Shown here in pieces: positions 8,967 to 18,576 of a stretch of DNA of 64,000 nt. A program made the position numbers and the translations under genes. The DNA comes from UBA2336 sp965227265 (GTDB lineage Bacteria > Bacteroidota > Bacteroidia > Cytophagales > Cyclobacteriaceae), in assembly GCA_965227265.1 (NCBI GenBank), contig OZ245738.1, positions 2,976,001 to 3,040,000 on the forward strand, in the 5' to 3' direction. Position 1 is the first letter of the stretch; every line of letters begins with the position of its first letter. Under the pieces are notes generated by a model. That model made no database searches and had not been told where the DNA came from. It saw only the letters and a list, made by a program, of their open reading frames with translations.

Positions 8967-9908
8967 ATGCAATCTCAGGAATCGTTCCGGGCATTTTATG
9001 ATGCTACACTTCTGCCTGTATTACAGGAACTGGAAGCTGAGCGTCAAAAACTGGTTCGTAGTTTTTCTTTGTTCATGGCGGGTGCAGCGGTAGCCGGACT
9101 TCCATTGTTTGCATTTGTTCATCCCATTGCCGGAATAGCTCCGTTTGTCATTGCCTTGATCTGGTATTACATCAAATTCGGAAAAATCATCAGCGAAAAG
9201 AAAACAAAATTCAAGCGCGAAGTTGTCGGGAGAATTGTTACGTTTCTTCATGGCGACCTAGCCTATGATCACACAAAATGCATTGCAGAAGCAACCTATC
9301 ATAAAAGTAAGTTATACCTCAGTAATATCTCGCGGTATAATGGTGATGATCTGGTAAGCGGAACCGTTGGTAAAACAGCCATTCGTTTTTGCGAGTTGCA
9401 TACACAACAGGTTCGTAAGTCAGGCAAGAATACGCAAGTTGTAACAATCTTCCGCGGACTTTTTTTTGTGGCGGACTTCAATAAAAATTTCGTGGGTGAA
9501 ACTTTTGTATTACCCGATACAGCTGAAAGTTCTTTTGGCGGGCTCGGTACATTTTTTCAAAAGATGAATATGTCGCGGCCTCAATTGGTAAAGCTTGAAG
9601 ATATTGAGTTTGAAAAAGCTTTCGCGGTCTACGGAACAGATCAGATTGAAGCGCGTTATATTCTTTCACCCGCATTGATGCAGCGTATCATGGAATTCAG
9701 AAAAAAGACACAGAAAGACATTTCCATGTCGTTTATTCAATCGCAGGTATACATTGGTGTACCGGTTAACAAGGATCTATTTGAAGCGCCTCTGTTCAGC
9801 ACACTGGTTAACTATACAATGATTAGCGAATACTATAATTACCTCGCCTTATGCATCGGCATTGTTGAGGACCTTGATCTGAATACAAGAATCTGGACGA
9901 AAGAGTAA
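8967..9908 (+). CDS. DUF3137 family protein, LemA partner
   Basis: 313 residues, with two adjacent membrane segments (about 33-53 and 57-74) near the N-terminus and a long soluble C-terminal domain. It has the DUF3137 look: FRAFYDATLLPVLQELEAER at the start, IFRGLFFVADFNKNF in the middle, and a Tyr-rich region with YGTDQIEARYILSPALMQRI. It follows lemA by 5 bp and is almost certainly translated from the same message. Function is unknown; a membrane-associated partner of LemA is the working inference. Confidence 0.85.
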   Translation: MQSQESFRAFYDATLLPVLQELEAERQKLVRSFSLFMAGAAVAGLPLFAFVHPIAGIAPFVIALIWYYIKFGKIISEKKTKFKREVVGRIVTFLHGDLAYDHTKCIAEATYHKSKLYLSNISRYNGDDLVSGTVGKTAIRFCELHTQQVRKSGKNTQVVTIFRGLFFVADFNKNFVGETFVLPDTAESSFGGLGTFFQKMNMSRPQLVKLEDIEFEKAFAVYGTDQIEARYILSPALMQRIMEFRKKTQKDISMSFIQSQVYIGVPVNKDLFEAPLFSTLVNYTMISEYYNYLALCIGIVEDLDLNTRIWTKE

Positions 9909-9961
9909 TTAGAAGTTCGAAGTTAGAGGTTAATCTTTAGTCGCCCCTGCTTAACTCCAAA

Positions 9962-10300
9962 TCATTCGGTGTAAATGTACTTCTTGAGAATTCCTTCAAT
10001 TTCTTTGTAGAAGATTTTTTCATTCCCCTGCGATAAGGCAGCCCCACCGGTTTCGGTGATCGTTTCCAAAACTTCCTGATAGTGTACAGCATCCAATGGT
10101 GATTGTATCAAAAGTTTTAGATCGCGCTTAATAAACTCCACTTTCACGCGCGACACATCCATCATTCTGAATTCTTTAGACAAGTAGGTAATTAGATTAC
10201 GTTCGTCTAAAAAATCTTTGATGAGATCATTGCGTAGCTTGAGTACCAGATCGGTTGGATTAAGGGAAGAATTAGTTAAAAAAGTGGATTTAGAAGTCAT
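9962..10300 (-). CDS. Hypothetical protein (112 aa)
   Basis: A 112-residue soluble, helical, charged protein with no signal peptide and no family that I recognise. Visible features are LKLRNDLIKDFLDERNLITYL and VEFIKRDLKLLIQSPLDAVHY. It is convergent with the DUF3137 gene (53 bp between stop codons) and divergent from the 87-residue hypothetical gene. Coding is supported by its length, a good codon pattern and an ATG start at the head of the gap. Confidence 0.65.
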   Translation of the reverse strand: MTSKSTFLTNSSLNPTDLVLKLRNDLIKDFLDERNLITYLSKEFRMMDVSRVKVEFIKRDLKLLIQSPLDAVHYQEVLETITETGGAALSQGNEKIFYKEIEGILKKYIYTE

Positions 10301-10430
10301 AGAGCTTAAAAAATGAAGATCAGATGATCAAAAGTAGACTATCCTCAAGAGAAGTTATCAACAATAGTGTGCTCGTGACAGAACCTGTCAGTGTATAGCA
10401 ATATATTTAACTATTTAAAGTTAAGGATAT

Positions 10431-10694
10431 ATGGAGGCAACAATGAGGATTTCAGTGAGGAATGGACAAGAAGTTCCAACGGAAGGTATTTCAATAGACG
10501 CTTTCGGCTTAGCTGCCGTATTCAGCACATTACAGCAAAAGGTTGACAGTCGCGTCTACACGTATGAGGGCGTTCAGTTCTGGCGTTCGAACCATGCATT
10601 TGTGATCGGCTATCGTGGAGAATCGTTTATCGTACGAAATGAAATCGGCCTCGAGGCTTTTCAGGCTTTGTTATTGGAGCAAAAGGCTTCTTAA
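10431..10694 (+). CDS. Hypothetical protein (87 aa)
   Basis: An 87-residue soluble protein (MEATMRISVRNGQEVPTEGI... QALLLEQKAS) with no recognised domain. The gap upstream contains a small palindrome (TGACAG/CTGTCA around 10376-10390) and an A/T-rich stretch ending in AAGGATATATGGAGG, so a start at 10431 or the in-frame ATG four codons later are both possible. A GH97 gene follows on the same strand after 86 bp. Confidence 0.6.
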   Translation: MEATMRISVRNGQEVPTEGISIDAFGLAAVFSTLQQKVDSRVYTYEGVQFWRSNHAFVIGYRGESFIVRNEIGLEAFQALLLEQKAS

Positions 10695-10780
10695 GACAAG
10701 TATATTGCCACCTGCTTCCGACCTCACGCTTAATGCAAGATGTTGTTAAAATAGTCCAACTATTTCCCTTAAGTTTAAGT

Positions 10781-12745
10781 ATGAAGCAGGTTATACTTTG
10801 CGGACTCATCCTCATTTGTCTACCGGGTCGGGCTCAAAAAAACTTTACGATAGCGGCACCGGGCAATGCATTGACATATACTGTTCGCAACACACAAGCT
10901 GGTATTGAATATAAAATTGATCTCGATAAAAAACCGGTTATTAATTTTTCAAAAATTATTCTGGAATTTGATGACGTAAACCTTTCAAATAATCTTGTTT
11001 TATCAGGTTCCAGGATAAAAGACACTACTGAACACTACTCACTTATTACAGGTAAAACCAGTAGTGTTAGTACACGTTACCGTGAAATCACAATCCATGT
11101 TCAGGAAAGAAAAGCTCCGCATACAAAATTTAATCTTGTTGTTCGCGCTTTCGCAGAAGGTATTGCATTCCGGTATGAATTCATTAGTCGTGATGGCAGC
11201 AGAACATTTACCCTAACCGATGAACATGATGAATTTCGGATGGCAGGAAATCCTGTCGGCAAAGTTTTACCCTTGCCAAATTATACCAGCTCTCACGAAG
11301 GGTTTTATACAACAGCAACCCTAACTAAACTTCCGGCCAATACACTATTTGATATGCCAGCATTGTTCACGCTTTCCGGAAGCACTTATGTTGCATTAAC
11401 AGAAGCAGCGTTGCTTGATTATGCCGGTATGTATTTACTGAAAGAAGGAAATGTATTGCGTGGCAAGCTTTCACCAAATCCAAAGAATAATAAAATAAAG
11501 GTTACCGGAAGCTTTCCGCACAAAAGCCCATGGCGCGTAATTCTTGTAAGTCACAAGATCGAAGAATTATTAACATCCAACATACTGACAACGTTGTGTC
11601 CGCCTTCGCGTATTAATGACACCTCTTGGATCAAACCCGGAAAGACAACATTTCCCTGGTGGAATGGCAACGTATTGCCAGATACCATTAATGCTCCTGG
11701 AAATAATTTTGTTACTCAACAATATTATATCGACTTCTGTAAACGGAACAACATCCAATATCATTCAGTGGTTGAATATGGACTGCATCAATGGTATACG
11801 GATGATGGTACAAACTTTCAACCCGGTCCGAATGCCGATGTTACCAAACCTGTGCCTGGCCTAAACATGAAAGAAGTTTGCGATTATGCACACAGCCAGG
11901 GTGTTGATGTTCGCGTGTGGGTTCATTGGGCTGCGTTGTATCCGAAGCTTGATTCAGCTTTTGTTGCATTTGAACGTTGGGGCTTGAGTGGCATGATGAT
12001 TGACTTTATGGATCGTGACGATCAGGCGATGGTAAACATCCAAACAGAAATGCTCGAAAAAGCCGCCCGGCATCGTCTTCACATTCAGTTTCATGGAGCT
12101 TACAAACCAACCGGGCTTAATCGTACATACCCAAACGAATTAACACGTGAAGGAACCTTAAACTATGAAGTAAACAAATGGGGTGAAGGACTTTTCGCAG
12201 ATCATGATCTTGACATTGCATTTACCCGGGGCCTTGCCGGTCAGGTTGATTATCACTTAGGGGGTTTTCGTGCGGTGCCAGACTCGCTATACCAAACACA
12301 ATATACGAGACCGCTCATGCACGGCACACGTTGCCACATGCTCGCGATGTACGTTGTACTGGAAACTGCTTTGGGAATGGTGTGTGATTATCCTGAGGCG
12401 TATGAAAGTCAGGAAGGATTTGAGTTTATTCAACATGTACCGAATACCTGGGATGAAACTTACATACCTTCCGCAAAACCTGATGAGTATCTGGTTGTAG
12501 CCCGCAGAAAAGGGAAGACCTGGTATCTCGGATGTATCAATAATCGCAGCGCACGAACCGTATCAATACCGTTGTCATTTCTTTCCGGAAAAAATTATGC
12601 AGCAACAATATATGCGGATAGCGCTGATACACACCAGTACCCTAACAAGATAAAAAAGCGAAATCAATTGGTTCAACCGACCGACAAACTCACCTTACAA
12701 CTCGCGCCTTCCGGTGGATCAGTTATTGTTTTTGAAGAGCCGTAA
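10781..12745 (+). CDS. GH97 family secreted alpha-glycosidase
   Basis: 654 residues from the ATG at 10781. An in-frame upstream ATG at 10733 would put 16 extra residues before a clear signal peptide (MKQVILCGLILICLPGRAQ), so the later start is preferred. The domain order matches GH97: N-terminal beta-sandwich (about 25-270), a (beta/alpha)8 barrel (about 280-540, with WWNGN, KEVCDYAHSQGVDVRVWVHW and the MMIDFMDRDDQ strand, Asp408) and a C-terminal beta domain. GH97 contains inverting alpha-glucosidases such as SusB and retaining alpha-galactosidases. The Asp in MIDFMD suggests the retaining type, but this is inference. No SusCD pair is adjacent, so it is an orphan periplasmic enzyme. Confidence 0.9.
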   Translation: MKQVILCGLILICLPGRAQKNFTIAAPGNALTYTVRNTQAGIEYKIDLDKKPVINFSKIILEFDDVNLSNNLVLSGSRIKDTTEHYSLITGKTSSVSTRYREITIHVQERKAPHTKFNLVVRAFAEGIAFRYEFISRDGSRTFTLTDEHDEFRMAGNPVGKVLPLPNYTSSHEGFYTTATLTKLPANTLFDMPALFTLSGSTYVALTEAALLDYAGMYLLKEGNVLRGKLSPNPKNNKIKVTGSFPHKSPWRVILVSHKIEELLTSNILTTLCPPSRINDTSWIKPGKTTFPWWNGNVLPDTINAPGNNFVTQQYYIDFCKRNNIQYHSVVEYGLHQWYTDDGTNFQPGPNADVTKPVPGLNMKEVCDYAHSQGVDVRVWVHWAALYPKLDSAFVAFERWGLSGMMIDFMDRDDQAMVNIQTEMLEKAARHRLHIQFHGAYKPTGLNRTYPNELTREGTLNYEVNKWGEGLFADHDLDIAFTRGLAGQVDYHLGGFRAVPDSLYQTQYTRPLMHGTRCHMLAMYVVLETALGMVCDYPEAYESQEGFEFIQHVPNTWDETYIPSAKPDEYLVVARRKGKTWYLGCINNRSARTVSIPLSFLSGKNYAATIYADSADTHQYPNKIKKRNQLVQPTDKLTLQLAPSGGSVIVFEEP

Positions 12746-12747
12746 TG

Positions 12748-13176
12748 CTACTTCATAATAAATGCTATTGTTCCAAGCTTCAAATTCTTCTGACCACGAT
12801 CATCGGAATAATAAAAGTCAAGTTCGTAGCGAACATTGGGTTGGTGCGTTCCGATCATTTCCTTTATAGGAACTACAAAATAAGGTCCCATATCCGGATC
12901 GTGCGGAATTGTTCTTAATATCTCATTCTTTTCCTTTATTTCTAGCGAACTGGTTGTTGGCTGACCCGTATCGTATACAAATGACACGATAAGATTTTTT
13001 AAAGATCCTTCTTTCACGGTCAGCTCATATGTTGGAACCCGCGCTAACATAATATTGCCGCTGATGATTACCGTTTTATCATAACTGATTGTCCAGAAGG
13101 TTACGGTATCAGTAACCTCCTTTGCCTTTGATACCTGTGTGATCAGCAATAAAGTAAAAATCAAAGGGCATTTCAT
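12748..13176 (-). CDS. Hypothetical secreted protein
   Basis: About 142 residues from the ATG at 13176; an upstream in-frame start at 13227 would overlap the preceding gene by 50 bp and hide the signal peptide. The N-terminus MKCPLIFTLLLITQVSKAK is a Sec signal. The mature part is beta-rich and acidic, without a family that I recognise. It starts 1 bp after the stop of the nucleoid-protein gene, so the two are translationally linked. It is convergent with the GH97 gene, with 2 bp between stop codons. Confidence 0.7.
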   Translation of the reverse strand: MKCPLIFTLLLITQVSKAKEVTDTVTFWTISYDKTVIISGNIMLARVPTYELTVKEGSLKNLIVSFVYDTGQPTTSSLEIKEKNEILRTIPHDPDMGPYFVVPIKEMIGTHQPNVRYELDFYYSDDRGQKNLKLGTIAFIMK

Positions 13177-13177
13177 T

Positions 13178-14182
13178 TTAAGATTCTTCGTTGTAATAGA
13201 GTTTATAAAATTTCTTTCCACCTTCATCTACACCCTTCTCTATTAACTCCCGGTTTCCATGAATGTATACGTGGAAATTGCGGTCAAGCTTAAGTACACT
13301 CTTAAATATTTTTGCCTGGCGCTTTACGGCCTGCTGAGAAATCTCGAAGCCGCGGTTTATTTCAAAGAGATTATCACCTTTATCAAGAGATTGAAAAGCA
13401 TCGATCACCTGCTTATCCTGTAATACTTCATCTTCAAACTCCTGGATTGTAAAGGCATCGCGATTTTTAAAATACTTTACCGACCGGTTCAGTAAATCGA
13501 TCTGGTCAGCTTTCTCAATCTCAAATTGTTCAGGTAATGTTTCTGTGATGAATGATTTTGTAATCGATAAAAATTTGCTGGTGTTATTCAGGGGATCTTT
13601 TTTAAGTTGAACATTCAGAAAATCATTCTTCCAGTATTCCGTATCAACATGAACGTTATCGATGCTGAGCACAGTGAACGGTTCTGATGTGAAAAGGATT
13701 AAGCAAGCCTTATCAAGCTTTCGTCCACTGATGCCTTTTCTGAACTTAAGCTCGGGTTTGCTGCCTTTAAGACTGTTTTCAATAAAAGTTTCTTTATTCT
13801 CTACTTTATAGATACCGAGTGCTTCACACAAATTTCCATTGTAGGTTACATCCGAGAATTTAATTACGAATACGTCTCCATCTTTAATGTTAGGATGTTT
13901 TGAAACATCTTTCAGGTGCTTGCAGATATTTACGGAGCCGATTACAAAGTTTCCATCAGTATGAAGTTCTTTCGCAAGGGAATGGAGCGGATTGACCTCA
14001 TTTCGAAACTCCCACGTTGCGCCTACGGATTGAAAAGGTTTGAGAAAAATACTTTTTATCAGCGCATTTTCTTCTTCGCTGCTAATGTCTGTTTCTTCGG
14101 TGTTGAGTTGCGTGTTAGCATCATCAACGCTTATGCGGTGAAAAATAAGCGCTTCGGCTACGGCCTGGGAAAATTCGATCAT
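13178..14182 (-). CDS. YejK/NdpA-type nucleoid-associated protein
   Basis: 334 residues matching the NA37/YejK family of nucleoid-associated proteins (PF04245). The start is IEFSQAVAEALIFHRI and the C-terminus has the typical YIHGNRELIEKGVDEGGKKFYKLYY. The middle carries GDVFVIKFSDVTYNG and KGISGRKLDKACLIL, consistent with the family core. These proteins are cytoplasmic and bind DNA or the nucleoid; their exact role is not well defined. The gene lies 50 bp downstream of the amidase gene and directly upstream of a small secreted protein, all minus strand. Confidence 0.85.
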   Translation of the reverse strand: MIEFSQAVAEALIFHRISVDDANTQLNTEETDISSEEENALIKSIFLKPFQSVGATWEFRNEVNPLHSLAKELHTDGNFVIGSVNICKHLKDVSKHPNIKDGDVFVIKFSDVTYNGNLCEALGIYKVENKETFIENSLKGSKPELKFRKGISGRKLDKACLILFTSEPFTVLSIDNVHVDTEYWKNDFLNVQLKKDPLNNTSKFLSITKSFITETLPEQFEIEKADQIDLLNRSVKYFKNRDAFTIQEFEDEVLQDKQVIDAFQSLDKGDNLFEINRGFEISQQAVKRQAKIFKSVLKLDRNFHVYIHGNRELIEKGVDEGGKKFYKLYYNEES

Positions 14183-14232
14183 GTGAGTGGTTGTAAACCA
14201 TAAAGGTAGAAAAAGTCAACGGCTCATCTCGT

Positions 14233-15045
14233 CTATTCAATATACTTTGCCGAAACCCAGCCGGTAACTTCCGTGGATACTTTTAGCCAACCATCTTTTG
14301 CGGCAAGGATTTTTACCTTTTGCCCTTCGGCAAGAGGTTTGGCTACTTTCTCAGCTTGTGTATTTGCGTCTGCGCGGATATTCAGCAGATTAGTGTTAAC
14401 AATACCCTCTTTACCTATCGATCTTTCAGAAGTTTCTGCATCGCGGCCACCGCCAAAAATCTTATCGCGAAGTTTATCCAGCGGAAATGCCGGCCCTGGA
14501 TCAACTTTCCTGACAGGTGAGATTTCTTCATGCCCGAGGATATATTTTAAATCATAGCTCTTTACCAATGCTCTGCAAAGCTGTTCAACAGCTTCGATTT
14601 GTTTTTCGGTGTACGCATGCCAGTACCGGAGCGTTTTCTCATTTCGGTGAATTCCGGCAACAACATCTTTCTCTTCGTACGCACGGCCAAACCACGCATA
14701 ATACTTATCGCCACGTTTCTCAAGCAAACCCGCATTATCAATTTCAATTCCGATAGAAAATTGATTGAAGCCTATCCGGCCACCGTATTGACTCGCGCCC
14801 GCATGCCAAGCAACAATATTGAACGGAACGATTTGCGTAACTACTCCATCACGACCAACGACTACGTGAGCAGAAGCCTGAATCGATGGATCGGACAAAG
14901 AAGCAACTGAAGATTCAGTTGAACTGCCTGCTGTATAATGAATAATAATCGTATCGAGTTTCCCCTGCTGAAAAGGCTTAGTGTTTTTATTGGTGAGCGA
15001 AAGTTTTGCTCCAACAAGCTGGTTATTTATTATTTCCATAATCAT
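14233..15045 (-). CDS. N-acetylmuramoyl-L-alanine amidase (Amidase_2) with SH3 domain
   Basis: 270 residues. Residues about 25-195 are an Amidase_2/PGRP-type zinc amidase: zinc-ligand candidates are the His in TIIIHYTAGS, the His in YILGHEEIS and the Asp in KVDPGPAFPLD, with AWHAG and IGIEIDNAG in between. Residues about 210-270 are a bacterial SH3 domain (TNLLNIRADANTQAEKVA, WLKVSTEVTGWVSAKYIE) that may bind cell wall. There is no signal peptide, which is unusual for a housekeeping amidase and more like an endolysin or an enzyme released by another route. The start codon overlaps the stop of the upstream membrane-protein gene by one base (TAATG), suggesting coupled translation. Confidence 0.9.
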   Translation of the reverse strand: MIMEIINNQLVGAKLSLTNKNTKPFQQGKLDTIIIHYTAGSSTESSVASLSDPSIQASAHVVVGRDGVVTQIVPFNIVAWHAGASQYGGRIGFNQFSIGIEIDNAGLLEKRGDKYYAWFGRAYEEKDVVAGIHRNEKTLRYWHAYTEKQIEAVEQLCRALVKSYDLKYILGHEEISPVRKVDPGPAFPLDKLRDKIFGGGRDAETSERSIGKEGIVNTNLLNIRADANTQAEKVAKPLAEGQKVKILAAKDGWLKVSTEVTGWVSAKYIE

Positions 15046-15689
15046 TAAGATTTTGCTTCTTCACTTCCTTCAATTTTTTCTTCAGCCGTGTTGAGCTTTC
15101 CGCTTCGATCATCTTTTGGCTGGAACATCGTTTCAAATACTTCCTTCAACTTCAGGGTTGCCCGATCAGAAAATAATCCGGCTAAGGCTGCGAGTGTCAT
15201 TACACCATAAACATTCAGACTTTCCAGTTGTGTATTATTTACAAGTCCGCCTCTAAAAACAAGATAAAATACAATGGCCACTGACATGCCAATCAAAGGC
15301 CGAAGTGCATACCACCACAGCCAGTTTTTATCAAGTTGCTGTTCGCCTACGTAGTTAGCAAAAGATGTAGCTGCATGAATGAGACTTCCTAACAGACCAG
15401 CAAGCAACACCAAGAGAACCATACGCTGTTCAGGATCAAGATCATTAATATCCAGTATGCTTACACTAGTCTTCCAACCTGGGTTTCCGGTAGAGTCTTT
15501 AGTCTGGATCGGCCAAAAGCAAAAGATGCAAAATCCAACAGCCAAAAAAAGTATGAGAATGGACAAGCCAGTAATAAAAATTCCAGCGCGCGGTACTTTC
15601 GGACGTTCAACATCAGAGGGAGCATCTATCGAAGTTTCGGGAATACCCGCAATGTGTATTACTCTTTTTGTTTCATCAGTTTCAGTCAT
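15045..15689 (-). CDS. Hypothetical membrane protein upstream of the amidase
   Basis: 214 residues. An acidic N-terminal tail (about 1-35) is followed by a membrane helix (about 37-58) and then three more hydrophobic segments (about 88-110, 125-147 and 157-172), ending in a charged C-terminal tail. The segment LFSDRATLKLKEVFETMFQP is seen in various uncharacterised bacterial membrane proteins. It overlaps the signal-less amidase gene by one base. By position it could assist release of the amidase (a holin-like idea), but size and tails do not fit a classical holin; function unknown. Confidence 0.7.
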   Translation of the reverse strand: MTETDETKRVIHIAGIPETSIDAPSDVERPKVPRAGIFITGLSILILFLAVGFCIFCFWPIQTKDSTGNPGWKTSVSILDINDLDPEQRMVLLVLLAGLLGSLIHAATSFANYVGEQQLDKNWLWWYALRPLIGMSVAIVFYLVFRGGLVNNTQLESLNVYGVMTLAALAGLFSDRATLKLKEVFETMFQPKDDRSGKLNTAEEKIEGSEEAKS

Positions 15690-16063
15690 GGGGGATTTGT
15701 TTGTTATGAGTGAATTAAGATTATGTAACTTAAAAGGTCTATGAATTCAGACTGTAAGTCTTCTCCAGCATCAAGATCAATCCCGCTTCGGAATAAAGCA
15801 CACAGATTAACAGCCAACTTCAAGAGACAACCCTGAAGTTGAAATGAAGCTAAGGTGTTTACAGAAACTTAACCCGGGTTAGTAGGAGTAACTCCTAGTG
15901 AATTGAGGTTTTTTTGAAAATATTTTTTGAAGAAAAACTACTAACCCTAATAGTGTGATTTATTAAAGTCCCGCAGGCATACTTATCAATTGTGACTTTT
16001 GTTAGGCCTCTGGATTTAGAATTTGCCTGACAAAAACTTAAATTCGTCACAACCTCAAATCCC
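15690..16063. promoter_or_regulatory. 374-bp divergent intergenic region with nested palindromes
   Basis: No gene fits here. It separates the divergent membrane-protein and FtsX-like permease genes, so it should hold both promoters. A perfect palindrome TAACCCGGGTTA (15870-15881) is followed after one base by TAGGAGT-A-ACTCCTA (15883-15897). GGGTTAGTAG (15876-15885) is repeated inverted as CTACTAACCC (15938-15947) across an A/T-rich spacer. AACTTCA/TGAAGTT arms lie shortly upstream. These could be operator sites or RNA hairpins; no regulator is assigned. Confidence 0.5.
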
Positions 16064-18565
16064 ATGTTCTCTAATTATTTTCTCCTCGCCATTCGAAACA
16101 TTTTAAAACAGCGTGGTTACGCTATAGTGAATACGCTTGGTCTAGCTATTGGTCTTGCTGCAGCGATTTTCATTTTACTGTACGTACGCGATGAATTGAC
16201 CTTCGACACTATGCACCCGAAGGCTAGTCAAACATACCGTCTGGGATATTGGATGCAACAGCCGAACGGGCAGGTTGAGAAATTTCCTGAAGCGCCCTCC
16301 GGCTGGGATAATTATATAAAAGATAATTATAAAAGTGTTACCGACATCGCCAGCTACTATCAGGTTGGTATGCCAACTACAATACATTATGAAGCTAAGG
16401 ATAAAACACTTTTAACTGAATCAATCATTTGGGCAGAATCGACATTGGGTGATGTGGTTGCTTTAAATTTCGTACACGGAAATCCGAAAACTGCTCTGAA
16501 AGAACCCAATAGTCTTATTCTTTCTGAAACCGCTGCACGTAAATTATTTGGTGACGAAGATGCTATTAATAAATCGGTAAGCATTACGCATCAATGGGCT
16601 ACGCAAAATAAACCCATAGAGATGAATGTTACCGGTGTGTACCGGGATTTTCCTTCTAATTCTCATATCAACTATCAATACATTGGTAATGTCTATTCGC
16701 TTAAGCCATTCAACCCCGATATGGAAAAAGTGATGAACGAAGCGATGGGTGATAGCGAAAATATGTTGTGGACACAAAGTTACTTCGTATGCACCGATGA
16801 AAATCAGGTGCCAATTATCATTGACGACCTGCAACGCAAGGCAAATGAAATTATCGCGCGACTGAAACTTGATATTAAGTTTAAACCTGTTGTGCGAAAG
16901 GTTACGGATTTACATTTCGACCGCGAGATGGACTGGTCGATTGTTCAAAAATCTGCAGACAAAAACTATATCTTCATTTTTCTGACGATTGCTGTTCTTA
17001 TCTTAGTTGTTGCAAGCGTTAACTACATTAACCTCGCAGTGGCGCGATCGGTTACACGTGCCAAAGAAATCGGCCTGAGAAAAACATTTGGAAGCCAGCG
17101 GATACAAGTGTTTGCTCAATTCATGCTTGAGTCTTTTATACTGGTGATTGTATCCGTTGCTCTTGCTTTTTTATTTGTTATCCTCCTGCTTCCTCAATTC
17201 AATTCACTATCTGAGAAAAGATTTTTAATCAGCCATTTATTTCAACCCGGCATGCTTGCCATTCTGGCCGCAGTCATTGTGTTCGTAACTATTTTAGGCG
17301 GAAGCTACCCGGCTTTATTTATTTCCGGGTTTGATCCTGCTAAAGTGCTGAAAGGCAAATTTGCTTTCCGTAAAGGCTCGAATGTGTTTCGTCAGTTTCT
17401 TATCGGACTTCAGTTTTGCGTTGCGTTGATTTTGCTCATTGGCAGTGTAGTGCTTGTAAGGCAAATGAACCTCATGCAGAACTCAAAATTAAATGAAGCT
17501 GGCGATCAGGTTTTGTCTATCCGCTTTGGCGGCTTTGGCGGAAAAGCAAATGATTCGCAGTATAGTGTTTTTAAAAATACATTATTACAAGATCCGCAGA
17601 TTGAAGCTGTTACCTTGGCCAATCACTTACCGCGGCTGGATTACTTTGGTCCGATTAATATGCGGTTTCAATTTCCCGAAGTTCAGGAAGAATATTTTGA
17701 TTGGGCACAGCTGAATGGCGACTACGATTTTTCCAAAACGTTTAAACTTCGTTTCTTAGCTGGCCGCGATTTCGATCATGGTAATGTTGCCGATTCAACT
17801 TCTGTTATTCTAAATGAAACAGCTGTTAAGCTACTGAAGCTTTCACCTCTGGAGGCAATCGGTAAAATGGTAACGCGCCCATCACAAAGCTATTATTGGA
17901 TTGATCCAACGGATTCAACCCGGAAGCCGGTTCACGGGAAAGTAATTGGCGTGGTGGAAGATTTTCCGTTTCGTTCGATGAATCATAAAATTGAGCCGTT
18001 AGGGATTGCTGGCAAACCTCATTTTGATGATCGTATCATTCATGTGCGTGTGAACGCCAGAAATATTGGTGATAAAATTCAGGTACTGGAAAAATCCTGG
18101 AAACAGGTATTTCCGCAATTTGGGTTTGACTACTGGTTTCTGGATGATGAATTCGGGCGCATGTATGAACAGGAAACAAAAATTGCCGGTCTTACTGAAA
18201 AATTTTCAATTCTCGCTATGCTTATCACGTGCATCGGGTTGTATGGACTGGCATCGTTTATGGCACAACAACGCACGCGTGAAATTGGAATTCGCAAAGC
18301 ATTGGGAAGCAGCAGTGGTCAGATTATAACATTATTATTAAGCGTATTCGGAAAGTTATTACTTATTTCCTCGCTGATCTCTATTCCCATAACCTACCTA
18401 TTAACTTCGAAATGGCTCGAACGTTTTGCGTATCAAACTCCGTTATCGATTTGGGTATTTGTAGTTTGCTTATTGGTGATTGCATTGATAACGTTGCTTA
18501 CGGTTGGCTTTGAAACCTGGCGGGCCGCACGGACCAATCCGATAGAATCTTTACGGCATGAATAA
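16064..18565 (+). CDS. FtsX/MacB-like ABC transporter permease
   Basis: 833 residues, with the layout of the large two-module permeases common in Bacteroidota: an N-terminal membrane helix (about 20-42) after FSNYFLLAIRNILKQRGYA, a MacB-type periplasmic domain (about 50-270), three helices in an FtsX module (about 303-420, with RSVTRAKEIGLRKTFGSQR), another helix (about 450), a second periplasmic domain (about 470-690) and a final FtsX module (about 700-833, with QQRTREIGIRKALGSSSGQI). Such permeases work with a LolD/MacB-type ATPase in export or signalling. No ATPase is adjacent, so the partner must be encoded elsewhere. Confidence 0.92.
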   Translation: MFSNYFLLAIRNILKQRGYAIVNTLGLAIGLAAAIFILLYVRDELTFDTMHPKASQTYRLGYWMQQPNGQVEKFPEAPSGWDNYIKDNYKSVTDIASYYQVGMPTTIHYEAKDKTLLTESIIWAESTLGDVVALNFVHGNPKTALKEPNSLILSETAARKLFGDEDAINKSVSITHQWATQNKPIEMNVTGVYRDFPSNSHINYQYIGNVYSLKPFNPDMEKVMNEAMGDSENMLWTQSYFVCTDENQVPIIIDDLQRKANEIIARLKLDIKFKPVVRKVTDLHFDREMDWSIVQKSADKNYIFIFLTIAVLILVVASVNYINLAVARSVTRAKEIGLRKTFGSQRIQVFAQFMLESFILVIVSVALAFLFVILLLPQFNSLSEKRFLISHLFQPGMLAILAAVIVFVTILGGSYPALFISGFDPAKVLKGKFAFRKGSNVFRQFLIGLQFCVALILLIGSVVLVRQMNLMQNSKLNEAGDQVLSIRFGGFGGKANDSQYSVFKNTLLQDPQIEAVTLANHLPRLDYFGPINMRFQFPEVQEEYFDWAQLNGDYDFSKTFKLRFLAGRDFDHGNVADSTSVILNETAVKLLKLSPLEAIGKMVTRPSQSYYWIDPTDSTRKPVHGKVIGVVEDFPFRSMNHKIEPLGIAGKPHFDDRIIHVRVNARNIGDKIQVLEKSWKQVFPQFGFDYWFLDDEFGRMYEQETKIAGLTEKFSILAMLITCIGLYGLASFMAQQRTREIGIRKALGSSSGQIITLLLSVFGKLLLISSLISIPITYLLTSKWLERFAYQTPLSIWVFVVCLLVIALITLLTVGFETWRAARTNPIESLRHE

Positions 18566-18576
18566 TATTGTATGCC

